64,000 nucleotides of DNA from Candidatus Gastranaerophilales bacterium (lineage in GTDB: Bacteria > Cyanobacteriota > Vampirovibrionia > Gastranaerophilales > Gastranaerophilaceae): positions 1 to 64,000 of the forward strand of contig JAFQOV010000003.1 in the NCBI GenBank assembly GCA_017402995.1, given 5' to 3'. The notes under the pieces were generated by a model that worked only from the letters and a program-made list of their open reading frames with translations, was not told the DNA's origin and did no database searches. The position numbers and the translations under genes were made by a program. Below are positions 53,241 through 62,607 of the stretch, piece by piece (positions within the stretch are counted from its first letter, which is position 1; each line of letters starts with the position of its first letter).

Positions 53241-54801
53241 TTATTTCACCATTTTCTTTTTGTAATTTTCTTTGTTGTTTGTAGCTATATAGGAAATATA
53301 TTGCCATTCCTAATATAATCCAAGCTACGAAAAGCAAAGTTGAAAGCGTTTTTAAAGACATGGAATATAACATTAAGCCACCACAACAAATTATCCCAAT
53401 AATAGGAAAGTATGGGCAAAATGGAACTTTGAAGGGTCTGTGTCTATTTGGGTCAGTTTTTCTTAGGATTAAAACCGCTACGCAGACTGCAATAAACGAA
53501 GCAACTGCGCCAAAGTTAACCAAATCTGCGGCTTTTTGAATATCCAACATTAATGAACCAAAAATACAAATTGCACCAACAAGATATGTTAAAATGTGTG
53601 GAGTTTGAAATTTTGGGTGAACTGTTTGCAAAAGTTTTGGCAGGAAGTTATCTCTGCTCATTGAAAACAAAATTCTTGTTCCTGCAAGCATTAAAACTAG
53701 CAAAACAGAAGTTAAGCCTGTTAATGCGCCAATTGAAATAAAACCGGCAACCCAATTTTGCCCCACCATTGCCATTGCGCTCGCAATTGGTGCTTGTGCG
53801 TCAATTGCATTTAATGGAACCATGCCAGTTAAAACAAGTGCAACTAAGACATAGCAAAGTGTGCAAACAACAAGTGAGCCGATAATACCTATTGGAAGGT
53901 TTTTTTGCGGATTTTTTGTTTCTTCGGCTGCTGTTGCAATGGCGTCAAAACCAACATATGCAAAGAAAATTGTAAATGCGCTTGCAAACATGCCAGACAT
54001 TCCATTTGGCATAAATGGTGTCCAGTTATCTGGTTTTACATAGAAAATGCCTGTTAAAACAAAGGCTAAGATAACTGCAATTTTGATAACAACCAGAATT
54101 CCTGTCATATTTTTAGATTCTTGCATACCTTTTACAAGAGTTGCAATTATGAAAAATGTGATTAATAATCCTGGGACATTAATGCAAAATGGAATTCCAA
54201 GAACGTTTGGAATGACTGTACTTGGGTCAATCCCTTGGCTTGTTAGTTCGCTAACCGCTGTTGAATAGTCATGGATTAAATAAATTGGTGGGTTTACAAG
54301 CCAATCTGGTAAAAATGGAATCCCTTTTAAAAATTGCATGAAGTATCCGCTCCAAGCGCTGACAACAGCGATATATCCGACAAGATATTCAACAATTAAT
54401 ACCCAACCTATAATCCAAGCCATAAATTCGCCCATAGTAGCGTATGTATAGGTGTATGCGCCACCTGAGGCAGGTATCATTGCCGCAAATTCACTGTAAC
54501 AAAGAGCACTGAAGACACAAGCAAGAGACGCCAAAACCATTGAAACCATCAAAGATGGTCCAGATTCTTGTGCTGCGAGACCGACAACTGTAAAAATTCC
54601 GCTACCAATAATTGCGCCGACGCCTAAAATAATTAAGTCAAAAGCGCCTAATGTTTTTTTAAGCCCGCCTGATTCAGCTTGTTTTAACATGCTGTCAGGA
54701 TTTTTTATTGTAGTTAAATTTTTAATAAATCTAGAAATCAAACCGATTTCCATTTTTTCACTTGAACTTCCCAAGTGAAATTCGCTGTCGTTGTTATCCA
54801 T
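53233..54801 (-). CDS. APC-superfamily amino acid permease (upstream copy)
   Basis: This 522-aa paralog of the next gene shares its layout: a longer charged N-terminal tail (about 45 residues), FDLIILGVGAIIGSGI in helix 1, YSEFAAMIPASGGAYTYTYA in helix 3 and GFDAIATAAEETKNPQKNLP after helix 6. Both keep the conserved Glu-Glu pair. The different tails and helix 1 wording (VGTG against IGSG) suggest different substrates. AGGAAAAG lies 6 nt before the ATG. It lies 11 nt after glyQ. Confidence 0.92.
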   Translation of the reverse strand: MDNNDSEFHLGSSSEKMEIGLISRFIKNLTTIKNPDSMLKQAESGGLKKTLGAFDLIILGVGAIIGSGIFTVVGLAAQESGPSLMVSMVLASLACVFSALCYSEFAAMIPASGGAYTYTYATMGEFMAWIIGWVLIVEYLVGYIAVVSAWSGYFMQFLKGIPFLPDWLVNPPIYLIHDYSTAVSELTSQGIDPSTVIPNVLGIPFCINVPGLLITFFIIATLVKGMQESKNMTGILVVIKIAVILAFVLTGIFYVKPDNWTPFMPNGMSGMFASAFTIFFAYVGFDAIATAAEETKNPQKNLPIGIIGSLVVCTLCYVLVALVLTGMVPLNAIDAQAPIASAMAMVGQNWVAGFISIGALTGLTSVLLVLMLAGTRILFSMSRDNFLPKLLQTVHPKFQTPHILTYLVGAICIFGSLMLDIQKAADLVNFGAVASFIAVCVAVLILRKTDPNRHRPFKVPFCPYFPIIGIICCGGLMLYSMSLKTLSTLLFVAWIILGMAIYFLYSYKQQRKLQKENGEING

Positions 54802-54812
54802 TGCTTCTTTTC

Positions 54813-55688
54813 CTATTTTTTAATTAACGGGAATCCTAGTTTTTCTCTTTGTTCGACGTAAAGCTTCGCAACTGCTGCTGCAAGTGTGCGAACTCTGTTT
54901 ATATAATTTACTCTTTCATCTTTTGATATTACACCTCTTGCGTCAAGCAAATTGAAGGTGTGCGAACATTTTAATACCCAGTCGTATGCAGGTAGTACAA
55001 TTCCATGTTCCATACAAGATTTTGCTTCTTCAGAAGCTAAATCAAACAAGTCGAAAAGTCTTTGCGCGTCTGAATATTCGAAATTATATTTTGATTGTTC
55101 AATTTCGTTTTGAAGATAAATATCGCCATATTTTAATTCGTTGTTCCATTTGATATCAAAAACGCTATCAACATTTTGCAAATACATTGCAATACGTTCT
55201 AAACCGTAGGTAATTTCAAGAACAACAGGTTTAACTTCTAAGCCGCCAACTTGTTGGAAATATGTGAATTGAGTGATTTCCATGCCATCTAGCCAAACTT
55301 CCCAACCCACACCAGCTGCACCCAAGGTTGGTGATTCCCAGTTATCTTCAACAAAGCGAACGTCGTGTTTGTCTAAATCAATACCCATTGCAGATAGTGA
55401 ATTTAAATATAAATCTTGAGCGTTATCTGGGTTTGGTTTCAAGATAACTTGATATTGAAAATAGTGACCTAATCTGTTTGGATTTTCGCCATAGCGTGCG
55501 TCAGTTGGGCGTCTGCATGGTTCAACCATTGCACAATTAAAAGGCTCTGGACCCAAGGCTCTTAGGAAAGTTGCTGGGTTCATTGTGCTTGCGCCTTTTT
55601 CAATGTCATATGGTTGTTGAATAACGCAACCATTGTCTGACCAATATTTTGATAAATTTAAAATTAATTCTTGAAATGTAAGTGCCAT
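54813..55688 (-). CDS. glyQ: Glycyl-tRNA synthetase alpha subunit
   Basis: GlyQ is the catalytic subunit of the bacterial alpha2-beta2 enzyme. The 291-aa product starts with [20 protein letters not shown] and has [40 protein letters not shown] and [20 protein letters not shown], all diagnostic. Length is normal. The beta subunit glyS is not in this window, so the two are unlinked. AGGAA lies before the ATG; it follows the DAHP synthase gene by 8 nt. Confidence 0.97.
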   Translation of the reverse strand: MALTFQELILNLSKYWSDNGCVIQQPYDIEKGASTMNPATFLRALGPEPFNCAMVEPCRRPTDARYGENPNRLGHYFQYQVILKPNPDNAQDLYLNSLSAMGIDLDKHDVRFVEDNWESPTLGAAGVGWEVWLDGMEITQFTYFQQVGGLEVKPVVLEITYGLERIAMYLQNVDSVFDIKWNNELKYGDIYLQNEIEQSKYNFEYSDAQRLFDLFDLASEEAKSCMEHGIVLPAYDWVLKCSHTFNLLDARGVISKDERVNYINRVRTLAAAVAKLYVEQREKLGFPLIKK

Positions 55689-55696
55689 TTTAGTTC

Positions 55697-56731
55697 CTAT
55701 TTGTTTTTATTGTCGTAATCTATTCTTCCGATTAATTTATTGAACACTCTAGTTGTTTCTTTAAATTGCTCGATATTTAAGCTTTGTGCGCCATCACACA
55801 TTGCATTATCTGGGTCATGATGAACTTCAAACATTAAGCCGTGTGCCCCTGCAATTAATGAAGCTTTGCCCATTGGTTCAATTAAATATCTTTTACCTGT
55901 CGCATGAGATGGGTCAACAATGACTGGAAGGTGCGAAAGTTTTTTGATAATTGGAACAGCAGCAATATCAAGAACGTTTCTTGAGAATTGAGAATCAAAG
56001 CCTTTAACGCCTCTTTCACAAAGAATAACGTTTGGATTGCCGTTTGAAACAACATATTCTGCTGCTAATAAAAATTCTTTAATTGTTGCAGCTGGTCCTC
56101 TTTTAATCATAACAGGTTTATTAATTCTGCCTAATGCTTTTAATAGTTTGAAGTTTTGCATGTTTCTTGCGCCAACTTGTAAAACATCTGCATATTGGCA
56201 AAGTAATGGAATATCCATAGTATCCATAACTTCTGTTACAACTAAAAGACCTGTTTCTTGTCTTGCTTGTGCAAGATATTGTAAACCTTTTTCTTCTAAC
56301 CCTTGGAAGTCATATGGGCTTGTTCTTGGTTTAAATGCGCCACCTCTTAAAAATTGGCAACCCATTTCCTTTGCTGCCTTTGCAACTTGTAAAAGCCCGT
56401 CAAAATCTTTTTCAACAGAACAAGGACCAACCATTAAAACTGGGCGTTCAAGTCCACCGATTTTAACACCATTTGGGAAATTAATAACAGTATCTTCTGG
56501 GTGCGATACTCTTGAAACCAATTTATATGGCTCTTGGACCTTTTTAACCGCCGTAACGCCTTCAAGCGCTGCAATATTTTCTGGGTTTAAATTTATTTCA
56601 TTACCAATAACTGCGACTACATTAAGCAAATCGCCTTTATGGATATAAGATTTCATACCTCTGTCTTCGATATATTTAAGAACTCTGTTAAGTTGTTCTT
56701 GTGTTGCGTTATGCTCCATTACTATAATCAT
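55697..56731 (-). CDS. aroF: 3-deoxy-7-phosphoheptulonate (DAHP) synthase, type I-beta with N-terminal regulatory domain
   Basis: DAHP synthase condenses PEP and erythrose 4-phosphate, the first step of aromatic synthesis. The 344-aa protein has an N-terminal ferredoxin-like domain (1-75, [21 protein letters not shown]), usually a feedback site. The TIM barrel shows [32 protein letters not shown] and [10 protein letters not shown] with the metal-binding His. This matches the Thermotoga/Bacillus-type I-beta enzyme. GGAG lies 7 nt upstream. Confidence 0.95.
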   Translation of the reverse strand: MIIVMEHNATQEQLNRVLKYIEDRGMKSYIHKGDLLNVVAVIGNEINLNPENIAALEGVTAVKKVQEPYKLVSRVSHPEDTVINFPNGVKIGGLERPVLMVGPCSVEKDFDGLLQVAKAAKEMGCQFLRGGAFKPRTSPYDFQGLEEKGLQYLAQARQETGLLVVTEVMDTMDIPLLCQYADVLQVGARNMQNFKLLKALGRINKPVMIKRGPAATIKEFLLAAEYVVSNGNPNVILCERGVKGFDSQFSRNVLDIAAVPIIKKLSHLPVIVDPSHATGKRYLIEPMGKASLIAGAHGLMFEVHHDPDNAMCDGAQSLNIEQFKETTRVFNKLIGRIDYDNKNK

Positions 56732-56801
56732 AATTAATCTCCAGATTTACCGATTTGTAGCAGATTTCATTTAACCATAAACATAAAATTATGTACATAT
56801 G

Positions 56802-56830
56802 TTGTTAAGATATGTTGTTTTTGCTAGTAT
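56802..56830 (+). promoter_or_regulatory. Promoter of rnhA, leaderless layout
   Basis: TTGTTA (56802-56807), a 17-nt spacer and TAGTAT (56825-56830) form a promoter-like pair, and the -10 box ends exactly 6 nt before the rnhA ATG. No ribosome binding site fits between. Confidence 0.55.
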
Positions 56831-56836
56831 TTACAT

Positions 56837-57319
56837 ATGGATAAGCCACAAGTTGATATTTATACAGATGGAGCTTGCGCAAATAACCCAGGAGCTGGGG
56901 GGTTTGGCGTCGTTATGTTTTACAAAGACGCAAATAACCAAGTTCACAAAAAAGAGTTTTCTTGCGGTTATAAGATGACGACAAACAATCGAATGGAGCT
57001 TTTAGCGGTTGTTTTCGCTCTTGAAAATCTTAAAAAACCTTGCAAAATTAACCTCTATTCTGATTCAAAATATGTTGTTGACGCGATTAACAAAAATTGG
57101 CTAGAAGGTTGGGTTGCGCGCGGTTGGAAATCTAGCAGTGGAAAAGTTAAAAACATTGATTTGTGGCAAAAATATCTTTCTGCTTCAAAAAACCATGAAA
57201 TAACGTTTATTTGGGTTAAAGGACACGCCTCGAATGAATTTAACAATCGTTGTGACGAGCTTGCGGTTTTAGCAAGAAGTCAAAGTAACCTTTTAGATGA
57301 CAATGGTTTTTCAAACTAA
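56837..57319 (+). CDS. rnhA: Ribonuclease HI
   Basis: RNase HI cuts the RNA strand of RNA-DNA hybrids. The 160-aa protein has the four catalytic acids: Asp in YTDGAC, Glu in NNRMELLA, Asp in YSDSKYVV and Asp in NNRCDELA, with WVKGHASNEFN before the last. The basic protrusion NWLEGWVARGWKSSSGKVKN is present. No Shine-Dalgarno is seen. Its end overlaps the converging small gene by 9 nt. Confidence 0.96.
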   Translation: MDKPQVDIYTDGACANNPGAGGFGVVMFYKDANNQVHKKEFSCGYKMTTNNRMELLAVVFALENLKKPCKINLYSDSKYVVDAINKNWLEGWVARGWKSSSGKVKNIDLWQKYLSASKNHEITFIWVKGHASNEFNNRCDELAVLARSQSNLLDDNGFSN

Positions 57320-57517
57320 TCTTTTTGTGTCTGCAAATGGAAGCTCAGTTGTATAAATTACAAAATCATTGAGTGGTTGAAAATATTGCAATAAGAATTT
57401 TTTGTTTGTGATTTTTTCAGCACAAACAGTTGTGCTCAATTCTTTTTCAAAATATTGGCACAAGCTCTTTTCCAATGGGGTTTTGGAATAATCATTTAAA
57501 GTTTTAATTATTTCCAT
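57311..57517 (-). CDS. Small protein, 68 aa, unknown function
   Basis: The product MEIIKTLNDYSKTPLEKSLC... is amphipathic and soluble-looking, with two Cys. No family is recognised. GAGG lies 14 nt upstream, too far to be a good ribosome binding site, but TAATAT (57529-57524) ends exactly 6 nt before the ATG as in several neighbours. It fills the gap between rnhA and rmuC, overlapping only the last 9 nt of rnhA, which supports a real gene. Confidence 0.55.
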   Translation of the reverse strand: MEIIKTLNDYSKTPLEKSLCQYFEKELSTTVCAEKITNKKFLLQYFQPLNDFVIYTTELPFADTKRLV

Positions 57518-57580
57518 ACAAATATATTAATCCTCTATTTGTAGGAAATAATCATGTTTTTTTAAAAAGTTTACAAATGT

Positions 57581-58573
57581 TTATTCTTTTGTTGCTAAAA
57601 ATTCGCTTTGGATTTCAAGAGTGTTTAATTTTCTGCCGATTTTTTGATTTTTCGCTCTAATTCCGCAATCTTTAAGCTCTTGGGTTAATTTAAACAATTT
57701 GCTTTCTGTGCTAAATTTTTCATATTCCTTTGAAATAGCAACATTGCTTTCTTCAATAATTTTTTTGATATTGCTTAAATTTTGCGAATGTTTTGCTATT
57801 GTTTCAAAAATATTTTCTGCAATTGAGATAATATTTTCCATATTTTTCTCTTGTTTGTCTTGTGCCCAGAGTAATCTTACAAGTCTTAAAGTTGTTAAAA
57901 CAGAAGAGTTTCCAACAATAATAATATTTTTTTCTGTTGCATTTTTAACAACAGTTAAAAAGTCAGCGTCTGTATAAATCGCAGTGATAATTGGTTCTAA
58001 GGGTACATACATTAATATAAAATCGGGTTGAGAAATGCCTTTTGCGCTATCATATTTCTTATTTGCAAGCAGATTTATTGTAGTATTTAAGTCTTTAATA
58101 AATTCGCTTTTTTTGTCTTTTGCGATTGTTTCGTCTTGATTTTCTCTATATTCAATATATTTGATTAGATTGACTTTGCAATCGATTAAAATATTTTTGT
58201 CGTTTGGTAGTCGTATCAGAAAATCTGGGCGGATTTTTTGCCCGTCTTCGTTTTCTGAATCAACTTGTTTAATGTAGTTTATGTTTTCATTTGGAAAACA
58301 AGTTTTAATTATTGCCTCAAGGCAATCTTCGCCAAATTGACCTTTAAGATTTTGGTTTGTTGTGAGCATTTTTTTGAGCTCGTTTGCGCCTTTTATTGCC
58401 TCTTGAATTTCTTTAGCGTTAATGTTTTGCTGATTTTCATATTTTTCAACAGAATTTCTAAAATCAGTCAAAATTGAAAAAAGTGTATTTTCGTAATTTT
58501 TCTTTTTATAAATTATTTTTGCGATTATAAAACCAAGTGCAAAAGCCACTGTTCCAATAATATATAATTCCAT
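57581..58573 (-). CDS. rmuC: RmuC-family DNA recombination protein
   Basis: RmuC proteins limit recombination at short inverted repeats and belong to the nuclease-fold superfamily. The 330-aa product has an N-terminal membrane helix (about 4-20), a coiled coil (25-75) and the core domain: LKGQFGEDCLEAIIK, IRPDFLIRLPNDKNILIDCKVNL (Asp and Asp-x-Lys of the nuclease-like site) and FILMYVPLEP. The length is shorter than in E. coli (about 475) mainly in the coiled coil. GGGGAG lies before the ATG. Confidence 0.92.
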   Translation of the reverse strand: MELYIIGTVAFALGFIIAKIIYKKKNYENTLFSILTDFRNSVEKYENQQNINAKEIQEAIKGANELKKMLTTNQNLKGQFGEDCLEAIIKTCFPNENINYIKQVDSENEDGQKIRPDFLIRLPNDKNILIDCKVNLIKYIEYRENQDETIAKDKKSEFIKDLNTTINLLANKKYDSAKGISQPDFILMYVPLEPIITAIYTDADFLTVVKNATEKNIIIVGNSSVLTTLRLVRLLWAQDKQEKNMENIISIAENIFETIAKHSQNLSNIKKIIEESNVAISKEYEKFSTESKLFKLTQELKDCGIRAKNQKIGRKLNTLEIQSEFLATKE

Positions 58574-58661
58574 TTTTCTCCCCTTTGATTGTGATTATAA
58601 CTTTTTTTAAATTTTTTTGCAATTTGTCTTATCTGAACTAAAATATTAATTGGAGGATATT

Positions 58662-59063
58662 TTGAATAAAAACATATTTTTAATTTTATTCGCATTTTTT
58701 TCAATGAACGCTTTTGCGATTGATTGGGTTTCGCTTGAAACACCAATGGGCAAGACGGTTTTTCTTGATAAAGACAGCATTTTAGAAACAGATAAATATT
58801 TTTTCTATAACATTAAACATGAAATTAAATCTGAAAATGCTTTTTATGTCCAAACAATTCAATCTTCAAAATTTCACCCTTTTTCTGCAAGATTAAAATA
58901 TTACAAAGAAGATGAATATATTTCTTTAGAGGGTGATTATAAAAATATTACTAAATTTCAAACAAACAAACTTGAACCTGTTGCGTACGGTTCTATTGTG
59001 AATACTTGTTTTAACAAGGTTTCTCAAATACAAAACGAAAAAAATATAAAAATCGAATTTTAA
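58662..59063 (+). CDS. Small secreted protein, TTG start
   Basis: The start is TTG at 58662, with GGAGG 5 nt upstream; the product then begins with a good signal peptide (MNKNIFLILFAFFSMNAFA, cut before IDWVSL). The 114-residue mature part looks beta-rich with many Lys and one Cys. A 'W...et..G...flDkdSi' opening recalls small periplasmic proteins but no family can be named. The UGM-like gene follows after 2 nt, so they share a transcript. Confidence 0.78.
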   Translation: MNKNIFLILFAFFSMNAFAIDWVSLETPMGKTVFLDKDSILETDKYFFYNIKHEIKSENAFYVQTIQSSKFHPFSARLKYYKEDEYISLEGDYKNITKFQTNKLEPVAYGSIVNTCFNKVSQIQNEKNIKIEF

Positions 59064-59065
59064 TT

Positions 59066-60559
59066 ATGGATAAAGATATTAAAAATGTTATTATACTTGG
59101 CGCTGGACCTTCGGGTTTAGCCTTAGCATATGAATTGATTAAATCAAACAAAGGGTTTAAGCCAATTATTATTGAAAAACTTTGCGTTGTTGGCGGATTG
59201 TCAAGAACAGTTTATTTTGATAATTTAGGGCTAGATATCGGTGGTCATAGACTCTATACTCAAGATAAATATATCCAATCAATTTGGAATAATTTTTTGC
59301 CTGTGCAAAATTTGCCATCTATTGATGATGAAATCGCAAAAAGAGAGGTAAAATATCCAAAAGGAGATTTAGACCCTAATTTAGTTGATGATGTAATGCT
59401 TTTAAGAAATAGATTTTCAAGCATTGTTTATAATTCTAAATTTTTTGATTATCCTTTAAAAATTAATTTTAAATCGCTATCTAATCTTGGTTTTAAAACG
59501 ACTGTTTTAGCGGGTTTTAGCTATATTAAAAGCATGTTTTCAAAAAGAGAAGAAAAATCGTTAGAAGATTTTTTAATTAATCGTTTCGGGCAAGTGCTAT
59601 ATAATATCTTTTTTAAAGATTATACAAAAAAGGTCTGGGGCGTTGATGCGTCTATTCTTTCAAGCGAGTGGGGTCATCAAAGAATTAGAAAATTGTCATT
59701 GTTTAAAACTGTTTTAAATGCGTTATTTTCAAAAATTTTGTTTTTCAAAAAAGACCATTCTTTAATAGATAATTTTTCTTATCCAAAATTTGGTTGTTCG
59801 CAACTTTGGAACAAAATGGCAGAATATATTACAAATAATGGCGGTGAAATTGTCTTAAATTCTGAGTTTTGCGAGTTTAATGTAAATAATAATAAAATAA
59901 TTTCTCTAAAATATAAAAAAGATAATAAAATTCAAGAAATTTCTGCAAGCTTTTTTGTTTCTTCAATTCCGATTAAGGACTTAATTAAAGGAGTTGATGC
60001 GCCATATGATATCAAACAAAAAGCTCTAAATTTGCCATATCGTGATTATATTTTGGCGGGTTTTTATTTAGACGATTTTAAATTAGAAGAAAAAACAAAC
60101 TATAAAACAGTTAATAACAAAACAAAAGACTGTTGGATTTATCTTCAAGAGCCTGACGCAATCGCTGCAAGAATTCAATTCATGAACAATTGGTCGCCAT
60201 ATTTAGTTGGTGATTGCTCTAAAAATTATTTGGTTTCATTGGAGTATTATGCCAATAAGGGTGATGATTTTTGGAATTTAACTGATGAAAAAATAATTGA
60301 AATTGCCAAAAAAGAAGCGCAAAAATATAATCTTTTTGATGAAAAAAATGTCCTTAAAACTTTTTTAATTCGCGAAGAAAATGCCTATCCTTCTTATTTT
60401 GGAACTTATGAAAATATTGAAGATATCAGAGGGTTTTTAAATTCAATAGATAATCTATATTTGATTGGTAGAAATGGACAACACAAGTATAATAATATGG
60501 ACGAAGCAATGATAAGCGGTATAAATGTTGCAAGGGAAATAATCAACAATGGGAAATAA
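59066..60559 (+). CDS. FAD-dependent oxidoreductase, UDP-galactopyranose-mutase/protoporphyrinogen-oxidase-like
   Basis: The 497-aa protein has an N-terminal FAD-binding loop (IILGAGPSGLALAYEL, about 9-24), EKLCVVGGLSRT and DIGGHRLYTQ, typical of the amine-oxidase/UGM superfamily. A middle segment has FGQVLYNIFFKDYTKKVWGV, and the C-terminal LIGRNGQHKYNNMDEAMISG closes the FAD site. Such proteins near glycosyl genes often isomerise or oxidise nucleotide sugars, for example making UDP-Galf, but the key UGM arginines cannot be confirmed by eye. It has no good ribosome binding site and is probably coupled to the preceding gene. Confidence 0.82.
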   Translation: MDKDIKNVIILGAGPSGLALAYELIKSNKGFKPIIIEKLCVVGGLSRTVYFDNLGLDIGGHRLYTQDKYIQSIWNNFLPVQNLPSIDDEIAKREVKYPKGDLDPNLVDDVMLLRNRFSSIVYNSKFFDYPLKINFKSLSNLGFKTTVLAGFSYIKSMFSKREEKSLEDFLINRFGQVLYNIFFKDYTKKVWGVDASILSSEWGHQRIRKLSLFKTVLNALFSKILFFKKDHSLIDNFSYPKFGCSQLWNKMAEYITNNGGEIVLNSEFCEFNVNNNKIISLKYKKDNKIQEISASFFVSSIPIKDLIKGVDAPYDIKQKALNLPYRDYILAGFYLDDFKLEEKTNYKTVNNKTKDCWIYLQEPDAIAARIQFMNNWSPYLVGDCSKNYLVSLEYYANKGDDFWNLTDEKIIEIAKKEAQKYNLFDEKNVLKTFLIREENAYPSYFGTYENIEDIRGFLNSIDNLYLIGRNGQHKYNNMDEAMISGINVAREIINNGK

Positions 60560-62576
60560 ATGTAAAAATTGCGGTTTTGAATATGATGATTTGGATGTTT
60601 TTTGTTCTCAATGTGGGCAAAAAATCGAAAAAGAAGAAAACTATCAATATCAAGATGAATTCAGCGACCAAAACGACAATCAAAATGAAGAGGTGGTTGA
60701 ACAAACTAGCGCTCAAGAAATATTGCGCGATAAATCTATTTCAATTGATGAATTGAAAACTGCTTTTTTATTTACCAATCCAAATAGAGTTGATGACATC
60801 ACAATAAAACCAAGAAACTCAAATAATGCTGTTGCAAATTTTATTGTCTTTTTGATTATTGTTGCTTTTTTGGTTTCAATGGTACTTTTGATTGTTTTAA
60901 ATAAACATAGCGAGAAAAAGTCAATAATTGAATATAAAAACATGATGTCTAATCCTTCGACAATTCCAGAATTGAAAGAGCCAAGCACAATTAAGGAAAT
61001 GAGGGAAAATTTTGTCAGTGTTGAAAAATTTATGTCCTCATATTTATCTTATGCAAAAGATTCGCCTGAAAAAAAACAACAGGTTTTCATTTCTTTCTTA
61101 GCTGAAATTCAAAAATTGCCACATATCACAAACGAAAGTTTAATTTTTGATGATTTAAACACTTGTAAGACAATTACAGATGTTAAAATGGCAAAAAAAT
61201 GCTCTAAAATATTTACAGATGAGCTTCACCCAGCTGGAATTATGGCGAGAAGTGAACTAAATACAATTTATTTTTATCCTGATTATGAATATTTAGATAA
61301 AATATATTCACCATTTTTTGCTCATTCTGTTGGATATTATTTGTTGTTTAAATCAAAATATCCTGAGCCTGTTACTGTTGGGGTGACTTTTAATATCAAA
61401 CCAATGGATTTAGCAAACAAAATCGCAGATAATGAATATCTAGTTAATAATATTGAAGATAAAGAGCTTAGAGATTTATTAGAAAAAGAGCTATATAACG
61501 ACTTTAGAAGCTTTATTTTCTCACCTTCAATTTATGCTACAACAACTCAAGAAATGAAAAAAGAGTTTAAAAAAGCATATAATCATTTCATTAAAAACAA
61601 AAAAGCTTCTGCTCTGCGCCCTGTAATTTTGAGTTATATGGATAAGCAAAAGGCATATAGCGAGGAAAATTTTGCAAACGATTATCCATATAGAAAATTT
61701 GAAGATGATTCCATTGCAACAGTTGAGCAAACCGCTTTTTCTCAAATTTTTACCCAAGTGAGAAAAACAATGATTTCAAAATTATCCGCAATTGAATTTA
61801 GCTTTATTTATAACTTGCAAACAGCTCAATGGTACAAGTTTAATAAGCAATATCAGCCAAAAGCTAATGATTACATTATTTCTAGTATAGATGATGATAA
61901 TAATTTAAACGTTTACAATAATGTTTATACGTTTATCCAAGAAATTCCTATTCCAAAACATGCTCAATTGTTTTACTTAGATAATGGCTTGTATCTTTTT
62001 GAAAAAGATAGTTTAGACATCTCTAAATTTGTTTTTGATGGCAAAGAATTTAAACCTCAACGCTTGTCTCAAAGCGAGCTTTCCTCTGTTTTTCCAGGTG
62101 TAGAAGTAATCAATATTGATAACTTTCAAAGCTATAATATTTTGGTTGAAAAAGACAATAAAGTTGCTTCGTACATCATTGTTTCCAAATATTCAAAAAA
62201 TTATGACGATTTTGTGTTATCTCCATTAAAGGGTGATTTTTATCAGCTTACTTTACCAAATATGTTTAAAGTAGATTCCCTAGAAGACGCTGAAATTGCT
62301 TTCCATGATAAAAACGTTGAGCCAGATTCAATTTCTGAAAACTCGCCTGTATATAAATTCATTTTGCATACAAAAGGACAAAAATATACGAGTTTAAATA
62401 ACGAGGGCATATCTGCTTATGATGAAAAAACAGCTAATGATGAAAATGTAGAGCAACAACATAAAGCAAATATTATGCCGAAAATTGAAAGTACAGAAAT
62501 TGAAAAAACTGACGAGGAGCTTTTAAATAATCAACCGCCTTCTCAAGTTTTAGATGAACCAAATGATGACGAATAA
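60549..62576 (+). CDS. Zinc-ribbon membrane protein, unknown function
   Basis: The 675-aa protein starts with a zinc ribbon (CKNCGFEYDDLDVFCSQCG, ligands Cys5, 8, 19 and 22), then an acidic Gln/Asn-rich linker, one membrane helix (about 97-118), and a large domain of about 555 residues that would lie outside the cytoplasm if the zinc ribbon is inside. No family is recognised in that part. Its acidic Gln/Asn-rich C-terminal tail is likely disordered. The ATG overlaps the previous gene by 11 nt, and a strong terminator follows the stop. Confidence 0.8.
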   Translation: MGNKCKNCGFEYDDLDVFCSQCGQKIEKEENYQYQDEFSDQNDNQNEEVVEQTSAQEILRDKSISIDELKTAFLFTNPNRVDDITIKPRNSNNAVANFIVFLIIVAFLVSMVLLIVLNKHSEKKSIIEYKNMMSNPSTIPELKEPSTIKEMRENFVSVEKFMSSYLSYAKDSPEKKQQVFISFLAEIQKLPHITNESLIFDDLNTCKTITDVKMAKKCSKIFTDELHPAGIMARSELNTIYFYPDYEYLDKIYSPFFAHSVGYYLLFKSKYPEPVTVGVTFNIKPMDLANKIADNEYLVNNIEDKELRDLLEKELYNDFRSFIFSPSIYATTTQEMKKEFKKAYNHFIKNKKASALRPVILSYMDKQKAYSEENFANDYPYRKFEDDSIATVEQTAFSQIFTQVRKTMISKLSAIEFSFIYNLQTAQWYKFNKQYQPKANDYIISSIDDDNNLNVYNNVYTFIQEIPIPKHAQLFYLDNGLYLFEKDSLDISKFVFDGKEFKPQRLSQSELSSVFPGVEVINIDNFQSYNILVEKDNKVASYIIVSKYSKNYDDFVLSPLKGDFYQLTLPNMFKVDSLEDAEIAFHDKNVEPDSISENSPVYKFILHTKGQKYTSLNNEGISAYDEKTANDENVEQQHKANIMPKIESTEIEKTDEELLNNQPPSQVLDEPNDDE

Positions 62577-62599
62577 AAAAGCGCCTTTTAGGCGCTTTT
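62577..62599 (+). terminator. Bidirectional terminator between converging genes
   Basis: AAAAGCGCCT and AGGCGCTTTT pair over 10 bp around a 3-nt loop, with A and T tracts on both sides. It starts right after the stop codon of the zinc-ribbon gene and also lies just past the 3' end of ftsH. Confidence 0.92.
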
Positions 62600-62607
62600 A
62601 ATATTTT

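Noticed and set aside
51738-54801. Two similar permeases as a recent duplication
   Set aside because: The two proteins differ in many positions and in their N-terminal tails, so the duplication is old rather than recent.
56037-56648. 203-codon open frame on the plus strand
   Set aside because: It is antisense to the conserved barrel of DAHP synthase and is a shadow frame.
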